NCBI GenBank assembly: GCA_028274465.1
Contig: CM051455.1
Span: forward strand, 90,664,871-90,728,870
DNA: 64,000 nt
Source: Plantago ovata
Lineage: Eukaryota; Streptophyta; Magnoliopsida; Lamiales; Plantaginaceae
Direction: 5' to 3'
Below the pieces are notes generated by a model. The model was not told the DNA's origin, made no database searches, and worked only from the letters and a program-made list of their open reading frames with translations. Below are positions 55,535 to 64,000 of the stretch, piece by piece. Position 1 is the first letter of the stretch. Every line of letters starts with the position of its first letter. Both the position numbers and the translations under genes were made by a program.

Positions 55535-58336
55535 CTATACCTGTCGGATAGCGATTGTTTGTGATGAGCTTCCGAACTTAGCTAGTCCGTCTGCTACCCT
55601 GTTGAGGGTGCGGGAGATTTGAGATATCTCAACACTCTGGAACTTGGCGGTCATTGCTTTGAGCTCCGATAAGTACAGTTTCATTGGTTCTTCTTTTGCT
55701 TCGAAGACCCCTGCATGTTGTTGAGCTACGAGTTGCGAGTCAGTGTGTACGTGGACGTGCTTCGCACCCCCTTCGAGGGATAATCGTAGCCCAATAAGGA
55801 CCGCTTCATACTCGGCTTCGTTGTTTGTTGCTGGAAATGCTAGCCGGATGGCGAAATCCACTTGGATATCTGCGGGATCAGTCATGTGAACTCCTACTCC
55901 GCCTTGTCCTCTGGATGAGGATCCGTCGACATAGATTTCCCACCTTGGTTCCATGTTTTCTCCTTTATTTGTGCCTTCGAATAAGTGCACTGGACCGAGC
56001 TCCTCTTGGACCCCGAGGAAGAAATCGACCACCACCTGAGCTCGTTTCGACTTGGGCGCTTGGAATTCGATGGAGTGTTCCATGAGCTCCACTGCCCAAG
56101 TCACCAGTCTTCCTGACAAGTCGGGTTTTCCTAGAATTCTCTTCAAAGGTTGCGAGGTGAGAAATACCACCTCGTGGGATTGAAAATAAGGTCGGAGCCG
56201 TCTTGCCGCGAGTACTACGCAGTAGGCTAGATTTTCAATGTCTAAGTAGTTTACCTCTGCTTTGGTGAGAACCTTGCTCAGATAGTAGATCGGCTGATGT
56301 TGGTCCCCTTCGATTCGCACTAGCACGGAACTTATCACCTCTTGTGATATTGCCACATGTAAGTATAAGACGTCACCTTGTCTGGGTTTCGACAGAAGGG
56401 GAGGGTTCGAAAGATGCATCTTTAACCCTTCGAGAGCTTTCTGGCTTTCGCCACTCCACTCGAAGTTCTTGCTGTTCCTTAAGATTTTGAAGAAGGGAAG
56501 GCTCTTTTCTCCAGATCTTGATATGAATCGACTGAGGGCGATGACGCGTCCGACTAACCTCTGGACTTCCGAAATGTTCTTGGGACTTGGGAAATCCAAG
56601 ATTGCTTTGATTTTGTCTGGGTTGGCTTCGATTCCACGTTGGGTGACCATGTACCCCAGGAACTTTCCTCCTTTGACGCCGAAAGTACACTTCGATGGGT
56701 TGAGTTTCATCCCGAATTTCCTCAAAATCTCGAAACATCGGCTTAGGTTCTTAACGTGGTCCTCTGCTTCGACACTTTTCACCAGCATGTCGTCCACATA
56801 AACTTCCTTTGTCTTCCAAATCTCTGCTTCGAACATCATATTGACCAATCTTTGGCATGTGGCTCTTGCGTTCCTTAGGCCGAAAGGCATGACTTGGAAA
56901 GAAAAAACTCCTGAGTGAGTTACGAAGGCGGTTTTGTCTATGTCCTCCTTGGCCATTGGTACTTGGTAATATCCTTGGAAAGCGTCGATGAAGCTTAGGC
57001 GCTCCGCCCCGGCCGTCGAATCCACTAGCTGGTCGATTCGAGGCAAGGGGTAGGGATCTCGCGGGCAGTGTTTGTTGAGGTCAATAAAATCGTTGCACAT
57101 TCTCCACCTACCTTTTCCCTTGCTTACCAGCACCACATTACAAAGCCAATCGGAGAACCTAGTGGGTTGAATATGGCCGGCCTTTCGGAGTTTGGCTACT
57201 TCTTCGTCGATGATTAGGTTCTTTTCTCGGCTGAAGTTTCTTTGCTTTTGGATGACGGGTTTAGCTCTTCTATCGACGTTGATTCGGTGGACCATGATAT
57301 GAGGGCTTATCCCTTTCAGATCTATGGTGCTCCAAGCGAATACGTCAGCGTTGTTCTTCAAAAAGAGTGAAAGGGCTAACTCGAGGTCTTCGGGGAGGTC
57401 GCTGGCTATTTTTGTAGTTCTTTCGGGGTAGGCATCGAACAGCTCCAGATCTTTAACTCCAGAACAAGGCTCCAAACGCTCTTTGCCTTCGATCAAATTA
57501 GTAGGGAAGTCGAAGGGCTCCTCAACGACTAGGCAGTGTCGTTTCGAGGGTAACCTTCCCTCTTGAGTACTTTCTAATGATTCGGGGCTTCTCCTGGCTG
57601 GTTCCTCGTCGTTGGGAGGTTTTTTGGGTAAGGTCGATGCACAGTAGCACTCCCATGCTTCTTTGGGGTCCCCTTTGACTTCTCCCACTCCCGCCTCGGT
57701 TGGAAATTTCATCTTTAGGTGGTAAGTGGACGCCACAGCTTGGAATTGGTTGAGTCCAGGACGTCCAAAGAGGATGTTGTATCCCATAGGATCGTCGACC
57801 ACTACGTACTGACATTGGTGGGTCGCGCGAGAGGGCTTTGCCCCCAAGGATGTCAAGAGCCAGATCATTCCGAGGGGTTTAACAACGGCTCCACCGAAAC
57901 CAGAGAGTTCGGTTATCACTGGGTCGAAGCTTTTTCTCTCAATCTTCATCTTTTTCAAAGTGGCGGTTGTAATGACGTTTACTGAACTTCCGGTATCCAC
58001 TAGAACTTTCCTTATGGGAAATCCAGACAGAACCATCGAAATGACCAAAGGGAAGTTGGGGTCTTGGTTTCGAGTAGTATCTGGATGGGGAATGTCGGTT
58101 GCGTCGAAGGTCAGAACGTGCTCTTGGACTTCGAGGCTTCCTACATTGAAAGTTGGTACTCCTTCGGTGTAGGCATTTCTCATTCGACGGGATGTCCTAT
58201 CTCTTTCTTTTCTGGAATCTCCTCCCGTTGGTCCCCCGGCTATGAATCTTATCTCGTCGTAAATGGAGTCATTGTCGACGTTGTGGTCCTCTACGGGATG
58301 GGAATCTTTGGGTTCTCTGAAAACGGTGGATTGCAT
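55535..58336 (-). CDS. Tat protease, reverse transcriptase and dual RNase H, copy 2
   Basis: 933 open codons. Protease active site LVDTGSSVNVI near residue 115; RT with VVLVSKGKGRWRMC, DPYPLPRIDQLVD, GYYQVPMAKED, SFQVMPFGLRNA and the catalytic YVDDMLVK near 515. A first gypsy RNase H (YYLSKVLTKAEVNY) is followed by a second, archaeal-type RNase H with WEIYVDGSSSRGQ, NNEAEYEAVL and HTDSQLVAQQ at about 800-930. The second RNase H is known from the Tat group. The frame is open upstream of the first Met into gag remnants. It is the best preserved enzyme block in the window. It ends at a stop before the integrase. Confidence 0.93.
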   Translation of the reverse strand: MQSTVFREPKDSHPVEDHNVDNDSIYDEIRFIAGGPTGGDSRKERDRTSRRMRNAYTEGVPTFNVGSLEVQEHVLTFDATDIPHPDTTRNQDPNFPLVISMVLSGFPIRKVLVDTGSSVNVITTATLKKMKIERKSFDPVITELSGFGGAVVKPLGMIWLLTSLGAKPSRATHQCQYVVVDDPMGYNILFGRPGLNQFQAVASTYHLKMKFPTEAGVGEVKGDPKEAWECYCASTLPKKPPNDEEPARRSPESLESTQEGRLPSKRHCLVVEEPFDFPTNLIEGKERLEPCSGVKDLELFDAYPERTTKIASDLPEDLELALSLFLKNNADVFAWSTIDLKGISPHIMVHRINVDRRAKPVIQKQRNFSREKNLIIDEEVAKLRKAGHIQPTRFSDWLCNVVLVSKGKGRWRMCNDFIDLNKHCPRDPYPLPRIDQLVDSTAGAERLSFIDAFQGYYQVPMAKEDIDKTAFVTHSGVFSFQVMPFGLRNARATCQRLVNMMFEAEIWKTKEVYVDDMLVKSVEAEDHVKNLSRCFEILRKFGMKLNPSKCTFGVKGGKFLGYMVTQRGIEANPDKIKAILDFPSPKNISEVQRLVGRVIALSRFISRSGEKSLPFFKILRNSKNFEWSGESQKALEGLKMHLSNPPLLSKPRQGDVLYLHVAISQEVISSVLVRIEGDQHQPIYYLSKVLTKAEVNYLDIENLAYCVVLAARRLRPYFQSHEVVFLTSQPLKRILGKPDLSGRLVTWAVELMEHSIEFQAPKSKRAQVVVDFFLGVQEELGPVHLFEGTNKGENMEPRWEIYVDGSSSRGQGGVGVHMTDPADIQVDFAIRLAFPATNNEAEYEAVLIGLRLSLEGGAKHVHVHTDSQLVAQQHAGVFEAKEEPMKLYLSELKAMTAKFQSVEISQISRTLNRVADGLAKFGSSSQTIAIRQV

Positions 58337-58446
58337 TGGTAACGGGGGCCGCGAGGGGGCGGTCGCGCCACCTCGGATCTGCGCCTTTCGATTAACCGGA
58401 TCATGGGAGTTCCTATGGAGTCTCTATCTACCGAAACTTGGGGAAC
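58337..58446. other. Gag remnant and junction to inverted LTR
   Basis: The minus strand continues the pol frame upstream (HDPVNRKAQIRGG) to about 58425, then switches to ATCTACCGAAACTTGGGG, which is the + strand polypurine tract and LTR start of the same family. This is a rearrangement breakpoint. Confidence 0.7.
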
Positions 58447-58842
58447 TGATGATGGGGGCACAAGGGTGTGAAGCCCCGAAAGGCCTATACACTACCCTCG
58501 AAAGGTTGTCCCCAAGACCATCAGCCTTCCAACCGTCGAAAGCAGACGCGATACGGGGAGCATCACCGAGTTGTCCCTCGAATAGGAGACCATGGCAGAA
58601 TCGGGGTCCACCATGTATCCTCCCTATATATATGTCTCATTTATTGTACATGCGCACACATTCATTCTCAGATTATTCCCCACACATTAAATTTGCATCA
58701 ACCTAACTGAGGTCCCTCCCTTTACTATTCCCTTCTCTTCTCTATTTTGAAGGTACTTAGTCTAATCCTACATTTACTCATACTCTAGCTCCTGGGAGAT
58801 GAGACTATGATGTCATAGAGCCCTAAAACGGTTCTAACAGCA
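58447..58842 (+). repeat. Tat LTR in opposite orientation, ending at tomosyn-like intron
   Basis: Matches 5332-5736 in the same orientation, including the TATATATAT box at 58625, and ends CTAACAGCA. It is followed by TCACAATCAATC of the gene intron. Confidence 0.88.
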
Positions 58843-58965
58843 TCACAATCAATCAATCTCTCCGATCAAAACCAACCGTTTTCCCCTCTTTTGCATCGAT
58901 TTTCAACTAAATCGATCACTTTATTTCACAACACAATTATATTTCCATTTATCAATTATATGCAG

Positions 58966-61765
58966 CAGCAGCATCAGCATCAGAAAGGACTGTTGACGGC
59001 CGATGACTTGGATTTCCGGATAAATGTTAGTCTACTCTACGCTCACTTCATCATTCTAAGCTCATTGCGTTATTGTTTGTTACTCGTAGCGGTTTTGTTG
59101 TGTTCAAGTTCCACTGTAGGCTAGTATTTGCCTATTTTAATCTTACTTAAACTGTAGCCATTTTATTGTGTTACTGGTTTTGATTGCCTCAATTTGTTTG
59201 CCATATACAGCTGTAACAGAAAGTTGTTGTTGAGTGAGTAACTAGAAAGGATTTTGGAAAATTCGGAATTTAGATTCATAGATTATTGGTTGCTGATACT
59301 ACAAGATTGTGTATGTGATTGGATCATAACACTTTTACTTTTTTTTTTTTTTTTTTTGGTGGAGGCTCTAATATGACGTTTATGCTGTTTTCACTAGAGT
59401 AACCTTAATTTGCGCTATTTAACTCTAGAACATCCAACTTTATTTATCCAGATTTGGATTCCGGCTGCTTGTCTTAGATACTTAGATTTATTCTTGCTTT
59501 ACTGTACTGCAGAGTGGGTGTTTGGAATATGCATACATATAAGGGAACGATGAATAGTCCCCTTAGGAACTTCTTAATGAAACGGAGGTAGTAATATACA
59601 ACATATACTCTACCATCTCGAACCTTATTATTTGTACTCATGTGCAACTTGTATACAGGGATGGCAGAATTAAGCTGATTGGAGGTGAAAACATTGAAGG
59701 CCTTCTGATATCTCCAAAGCTATTGCCGTACAAATACTTGGAGGTATTATCTCTAATCTCAGAAACTCTTCAACACCGTCTTCTTTGGTGGTATTACCCA
59801 CATGTGCTGCTTTCATTATCAGTGTATTAGATGCACTTGATATGGCAGAATTTTCTGAGTTTTATCACTTGAAGGGAATTTTTTATTTAATAAAACCAGG
59901 GAACTTCAACTCTTGATGAAGTACTGCAAAATACTTGTTGGCAACTGGATAACATAGACGATCTCATTTGTTTGGACTTTTATTCGATAAAGCCAGGACA
60001 TTTGCTTTGTGCAAGGGGATCTTAGATGGTCAATTTATCTGAGTGTCAAACTGACTCCTATTGTACATACGGTTGCATTATTGTTTTTTGTTCATCAGCA
60101 TCAGGCATCTGAATGGTCCTTCTATCATACTTGTCAAAAACATATTTTGGCTGTTTGTAGGATAGCCTCGTCAACAGTCCATCCCCATGCTATTCCAAGG
60201 TCTCCGCTGCCAAAATATCTTCCACCCCTCCCAATTTTGTCATACATATGTTAAACAAATGAAGAATGGAAAGATGTTCAAACTTCTGATGTAAACCAAA
60301 CGCTTTTGTAATCCTTGTAAAAGTGGATCAGTATCAAGAACCTGGTGAATTTCCTTTTCATTTTAATGAAGTATCATTTTGTTGAAAATCCATTTGTATG
60401 AAAATCTATAGAGATCAACTTTCCATTGTTGCTTCCTTGATTTGAGTGTCATTTATGTATCATCTTATGAACTAATATATTTTAATTGGCATATTCTACT
60501 TGTGAGCTGACTAAACCGTGCTTGTCTGTTTGCAGTTTCAACAGAACCAAGGTCTGTTAATTGGCATAACAAACAATAATGACATTGAGGTATGTTATCT
60601 CCTGAATCTGCTGCATTCATGAAAGAAAAAACAAAAAATAAAATATCCTGTATTCTGGTCTTGCACAATCACAAGTTCACAACTCAGTTTCTTATATCTC
60701 AAAAGATAATTCTCTAACTACATGCTTTATTTCTGTTTCGAGGCTGGTGTGGTTATGCAATGTTGAAGTTTTATTTGTTTAATTGCACATATACTTAAGA
60801 ATTATGTTTGGAGGTGGAGTTTCTCTTTGTTTTTTGCATGTGTTCCAGGCTTCCAGCCCGTTTCATGCTTTACATTTCCATTATCAATTTATACTAGTTA
60901 TAATGACCATTTTTGACCCTATGAACATAATACATTCACCCTTCCGGACTATTTTTATTATCTCAAAGATGAAGGCTATTTCTCTAAGGAGGTTGGTCGT
61001 AGAGACTTGATGCTTATACTCTCAGGAACATTTACCCTCAATTTGTATTCCATAAATATCATTAAGGTCTCAATCAGTTTTCATCAGTCTATACCCCTGT
61101 ACCTACCGATCAACACTTGAGCAGTGTACTTAAGTGTGATCTGGTTTCAGTTAGTTCAAAGCCATTTCAGTTTTATACTTATTTTTCATCCTTCCCCACT
61201 AAAAAATTAACCTGGTAAAACATTATTGTCGGGGTAAGGATGTTAGTAAATTCTACAGTTAGATTTTACTGCTTGATCTACTATGCAAATTTTCTTTTCC
61301 TGCTCGTAGTATCATCATTATTCTTATCAGCAATTCACAGGCCAACTTTGACCATTTGGACTAACGAGTAACAAGCTTAAATAAGTATTAGAAACAACGA
61401 TGCCTCAGCAACCATTAACAGTTGCACCTAACTGCCAACTATATTAAGAGTATTGTCATTGCAGATTTGGAATCTCGAGAGACGGTTAATAGCTTGCATT
61501 TTACAGTGGGAATCCAATATAACTGCTTTTTCTGTGATCAGTGGCTCCTCATTTATGTATGACGTTGGTACTGTATATTTTTTACATATGATGATGCAGC
61601 GACCTCTATGAAGTTGCGTTTGCTAAGTTCTTACATGACACTTTCTTCTTTTCTGCTCTAGGTATGTTGGTGATGAGTATGGCTGGATTTATGTTCTTAA
61701 GTATGATACTGAAGATGGACATCTTTCACGATTGCCTTATCACCTATGCCCAGATTATCTCACTG
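58966..61765 (+). pseudogene. Tomosyn/LLGL-like WD40 gene, exons 2 onward
   Basis: Exons: 58966-59025 (QQHQHQKGLLTADDLDFRIN), 59659-59743 (DGRIKLIGGENIEGLL, then SPKLLPYKYLE), 60536-60589 (FQQNQGLLIGITNNNDIE), 61465-61556 (IWNLERRLIACILQWESNIT, then AFSVISGSSF) and 61662-61765 (MYVGDEYGWIYVLKYD, ending PDYLT). Splice phases agree. This is the N-terminal WD40 region of plant tomosyn-like proteins, which bind syntaxins and regulate exocytosis. The exon for the conserved HYGIPS to LLAIGT segment, expected between 59026 and 59658, is not found. The last exon ends at GCAAGT, a GC-type donor, or runs to a stop at about 61792. Exon 1 is at 5754-5795 on the other strand. Likely a disrupted copy. Confidence 0.72.
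59337..59358. repeat. Poly(T) run in intron
   Basis: About 20 T's in the tomosyn-like intron. Confidence 0.8.
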
Positions 61766-61854
61766 GCAAGTATTGTGAGGAAACCCACTAAAATGTTTCT
61801 CCAGGACAGGGATTAATGTGCTTTCTATTTTGATTTGATTTCTTTATCTTGAAT

Positions 61855-62260
61855 GGGTAATGCTATGGTGACTTAACTGTTGTAAAGTCGTAACGCTACG
61901 ACTTTACACTTGTAAACACTTGTAAACAGTTGTAAACACTTGTAATCATGATCTGGACGGTTGGAAATCATTTACAACCATCATCTACCATTTACAACTT
62001 GATTATCTTGGTTGTAAATGGGATTTTCCGTTTACAACTGAGTTATCTTGGTTGTAAATGATAAATTCCGTTCTTATTAAAAAAAATTAACGACGGTGGG
62101 GATCGAACTCTGGTCGCTGGAGTAAAAGAATCCAAACATTACCACTCAGCCACGTTTTTATGTATGCACAATATCAAAAACAATACTACTTTAACAATAA
62201 ATGTATTTACAATTTCAAAAACAATACTACTTAACAATAAATGTAATTTACAATTTAAAA
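61855..62260. mobile_element. Probable DNA-transposon terminal region (MULE-like)
   Basis: Starts near GGGTAATGCTATGGTGACTT and carries a perfect 12-bp stem hairpin TGTAAAGTCGTA-ACGC-TACGACTTTACA (61881-61908), then many TTGTAAA and TTTACAA motifs in both directions and a tRNA-like segment. A matching far end was not found within the window. A FAR1-domain gene 1 kb on would fit a MULE. Confidence 0.4.
62091..62154 (-). ncRNA. tRNA-like A/B-box segment
   Basis: The minus strand reads TGGCTGAGTGG (62152-62142, A box) and AGAGTTCGATCC (62111-62099 region, B box) at tRNA spacing. The ends do not form a clear acceptor stem. Probably a tRNA-derived SINE or relic. Confidence 0.45.
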
Positions 62261-62527
62261 ATTTCATAACCCTAGCCGTTCATTAGGATAGACGGAGTTC
62301 AAAAATATTGCTATTTCATAACCCTACCGTTCATTAGGACAGACGGAGTTAAAAAATATTGCTACTTGTAGATCAGTCGATTCTTCTTCAATCTTTGATC
62401 ATTCGATTCATCCCGATACTGCAAACTTCTTTCTTAACACCGGAGAGTTCAATTCATAGGTAACATAACAATCATACTCATTGTTAGTAATTTGAATCTC
62501 GTTCAATTATGCGAATTGTAATTTTAC

Positions 62528-62897
62528 GGTTGAAATTGGTGGTCGAGATGATATTGCAGTGCTTCTAGTTACTCATGATGCCTACTAGTTCGCCTTAATA
62601 TTCAAATTTCTTCGTCTGTTCTGTTGTGCTGGTCTAGTTTTGTCCTATCAGGGTTGAAATTACGGGTGGATATGATATTGCAATGCTTCTAGTTACTCAT
62701 GATGCCTACTAGTTGGCCTTAATAGTCAAATTCCTTGTTCTGTTCAGTTGTTTTGGTCTAGTTTTGTCCTATCACGGTTGAAATTAGGGGTGGATAAGAT
62801 ATTGCAATGCTTCTAGTTACTCATGATGCCTACTAGTTGGCCTTAATATTCAAATTACTTGTTTTGTTAAGTTGTGTTAGTCTAGTTGGGTTCATTT
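62528..62897 (+). repeat. Three tandem units of 124 bp
   Basis: Units begin GGTTGAAATT at 62528, 62652 and 62776 and share ATGATATTGCAATGCTTC and ACTCATGATGCCTACTAGTT blocks. They lie upstream of the FAR1-domain gene, in its promoter or leader intron. Confidence 0.85.
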
Positions 62898-63166
62898 GGA
62901 TTTTCCAATGGTATTGCAAATGGAGGATAGTCAAGGTGGGGTAGTATTGGTATTCCAGGTTGTTCTGATCCTCGATGTCGAGTACTACTGGTTATGGTTA
63001 TAGATGCGAAATTGATATCGTAGTTTGGTTATGGTTATAGATGTGCATTGGCTATCGCCGTTTGGTTATGATTACAGTAATTTATGTGCACTAGTTATGT
63101 AGTAGTTTTATTAGGTATCCATTTTGTTGCGAGTACAAACTAAAACATCTTGGGTTTATTGTAGAT

Positions 63167-63619
63167 ATGGAAGCTCCATCTGCTCCTAGTACTCCTGCTA
63201 CTCATAAGCAGAAGCGTAGAAATAGATATGTCACCCTGAAGAACGGATGGTCATTTCAAGCTTTTGCCTCTAAGGATGATGCTCAAATAGTTGATGAAAT
63301 AACGGGCCATGTTTTTAGTGAAATGATAGAGGCTGAGTCATTTTATTTAACATATGCTAGACAGAGGGGGTTCGATATAAGAACTCGAGATCATAGACCA
63401 GATAAACATTGCATGTGGGTTTGCAACCGTGAGGGAGTCAAAAAGGAAATTGCGCGTCGTCAGCGAATAAGAAGACGAGATACAAGGTGTAGATGCAAGG
63501 CAATGTTTAGGATGAGGAAGATTGGAGAAGAAGAATGGGAAGTGACAGACTTCATACCGGACCATAATCATGAGTTGGCCGGGCATGAAAAGGAGAGGTT
63601 CTTAAAATGTGATTTTTAG
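63167..63619 (+). CDS. FAR1 DNA-binding domain protein, short
   Basis: 150 codons from MEAPSAPSTPATHKQKRRN. Residues 45-140 match the FAR1/WRKY-GCM1 zinc-binding domain: FSEMIEAESFYLTYARQRGF, WVCNREGVKK, DTRCRCKAMFRMR, WEVTDFIPDHNHEL. Cys and His of the C-C-H-H zinc site are present. The MULE transposase and SWIM domains of full FAR1/FRS proteins (about 700 residues) are missing; the frame stops at FLKCDF in a sequence repeated 138 bp on. It could be a truncated FRS gene, a small FAR1-only regulator or the first exon of a MULE. It acts in the nucleus if expressed. Confidence 0.82.
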   Translation: MEAPSAPSTPATHKQKRRNRYVTLKNGWSFQAFASKDDAQIVDEITGHVFSEMIEAESFYLTYARQRGFDIRTRDHRPDKHCMWVCNREGVKKEIARRQRIRRRDTRCRCKAMFRMRKIGEEEWEVTDFIPDHNHELAGHEKERFLKCDF

Positions 63620-63837
63620 AATTTGTCGGAGGGATTTTATTCCAAAGCCTCTATCTTTATGTGTGTATTTTTAAGCTTCATCCTGAATATTACTTCAACA
63701 CAGTTGAACAGAGCTAATCTAATCTCCAGGCCCCAAGGCTCTATATGACAGTGTGATTTTTAGAATGTGTTCCAAGGGATTTTATACCAAAATGCCTCTA
63801 TCTGTAAGCCTGTGATTTTCAAGCTTTGTTCTGGATA
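63608..63837 (+). repeat. Direct repeat downstream of FAR1 gene
   Basis: TGTGATTTTTAGAAT...GGATTTTAT.CCAAA..GCCTCTATCT occurs at about 63608-63700 and 63747-63837. The first copy supplies the stop codon of the FAR1-domain ORF. Confidence 0.6.
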
Positions 63838-64000
63838 TGTTGAGATCTTCGGTGTTAGGATCAATGCATTCCATATTTCCATCACATATGTTTAGTTGAA
63901 AGTCTACCTCACTGAAGCTTTTAAATGATGTTGGCAGATTAATTGCATCGTAGTTTTTACTGGATAAAGTAAATGTGTTTGAGTTTGGTGAACAAACATT

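Larger units (their letters stand above)
51042..58842 (-). mobile_element. Ty3/gypsy Tat-lineage retrotransposon, copy 2, rearranged
   Basis: Antisense gene on + (51042-53111), spacer, integrase (-), protease-RT-RNase H (-) and the last codons of gag (-), then an abrupt switch at about 58425 to an LTR in + orientation (58447-58842). The 3' LTR and antisense exon 1 start were removed by the gag-only array, and the proper 5' LTR and gag are absent. Very similar to copy 1 and inverted relative to it. Confidence 0.88.

Noticed and set aside
58423..58710. Plus-strand frames through the Tat LTR
   Set aside because: They are LTR sequence read by chance and are interrupted in the copy at 5332-5736.
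62091..62154. Functional tRNA gene on the minus strand
   Set aside because: A and B boxes are present, but the acceptor stem does not pair.

Overview
This is a plant nuclear window, almost certainly from a eudicot. It has spliced genes with GT-AG introns, Ty3/gypsy and Ty1/copia LTR retrotransposons primed by plant tRNAs, a Cassandra TRIM with 5S-rRNA-like LTRs, an L1-type LINE, a CACTA transposon and a FAR1-domain gene. At least 80 percent is mobile DNA, much of it nested. Two runs of exactly 100 N (13762-13861, 36251-36350) mark assembly joins. The species cannot be named from the sequence.

Layout. 1-5736: right part of a Tat-lineage gypsy element (copy 1, + strand) with integrase and a spliced antisense gene. 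5754-5795: first exon of a tomosyn/LLGL-like WD40 gene on the minus strand, directly against the copy 1 LTR. 5796-11750: gene remnants (a papain-like gene, an HMA/PAA2-like fragment), minisatellites and direct repeats. 11750-19770: a minus-strand L1 LINE broken by a CACTA element (14079-16649, 3-bp duplication CTC) that carries a tRNA-Pro pseudogene, and by a Cassandra TRIM (17774-18697, 5-bp duplication TGATT). 21293-25392: a chromovirus-like gypsy 5' LTR and gag start, broken by a Sirevirus-like copia element (25393-36250) with an extra ORF after RNase H.

36351-51041: a tandem LTR-internal-LTR-internal-LTR array of a non-autonomous, Athila-like gag-only element on the minus strand. It sits inside a second Tat element (copy 2, 51042-58842, pol on the minus strand), which ends at an LTR in the opposite orientation. 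58966-61765: further exons of the tomosyn-like gene on the + strand. 61850-64000: a repeat-rich, possibly MULE-derived segment with a FAR1-domain gene.

No ordinary pathway joins these loci. The main story is nesting. The tomosyn-like gene was entered in intron 1 by Tat DNA, and its first exon now lies 53 kb away on the other strand, so an inversion or an assembly error between the inverted Tat copies is likely. The most unusual signals are the two-copy-supported spliced antisense gene of the Tat family, the tandem gag-only array with shared coding breaks and GC palindromes, the tRNA carried by the CACTA element, and the Cassandra LTR with a duplicated 5S-like promoter.
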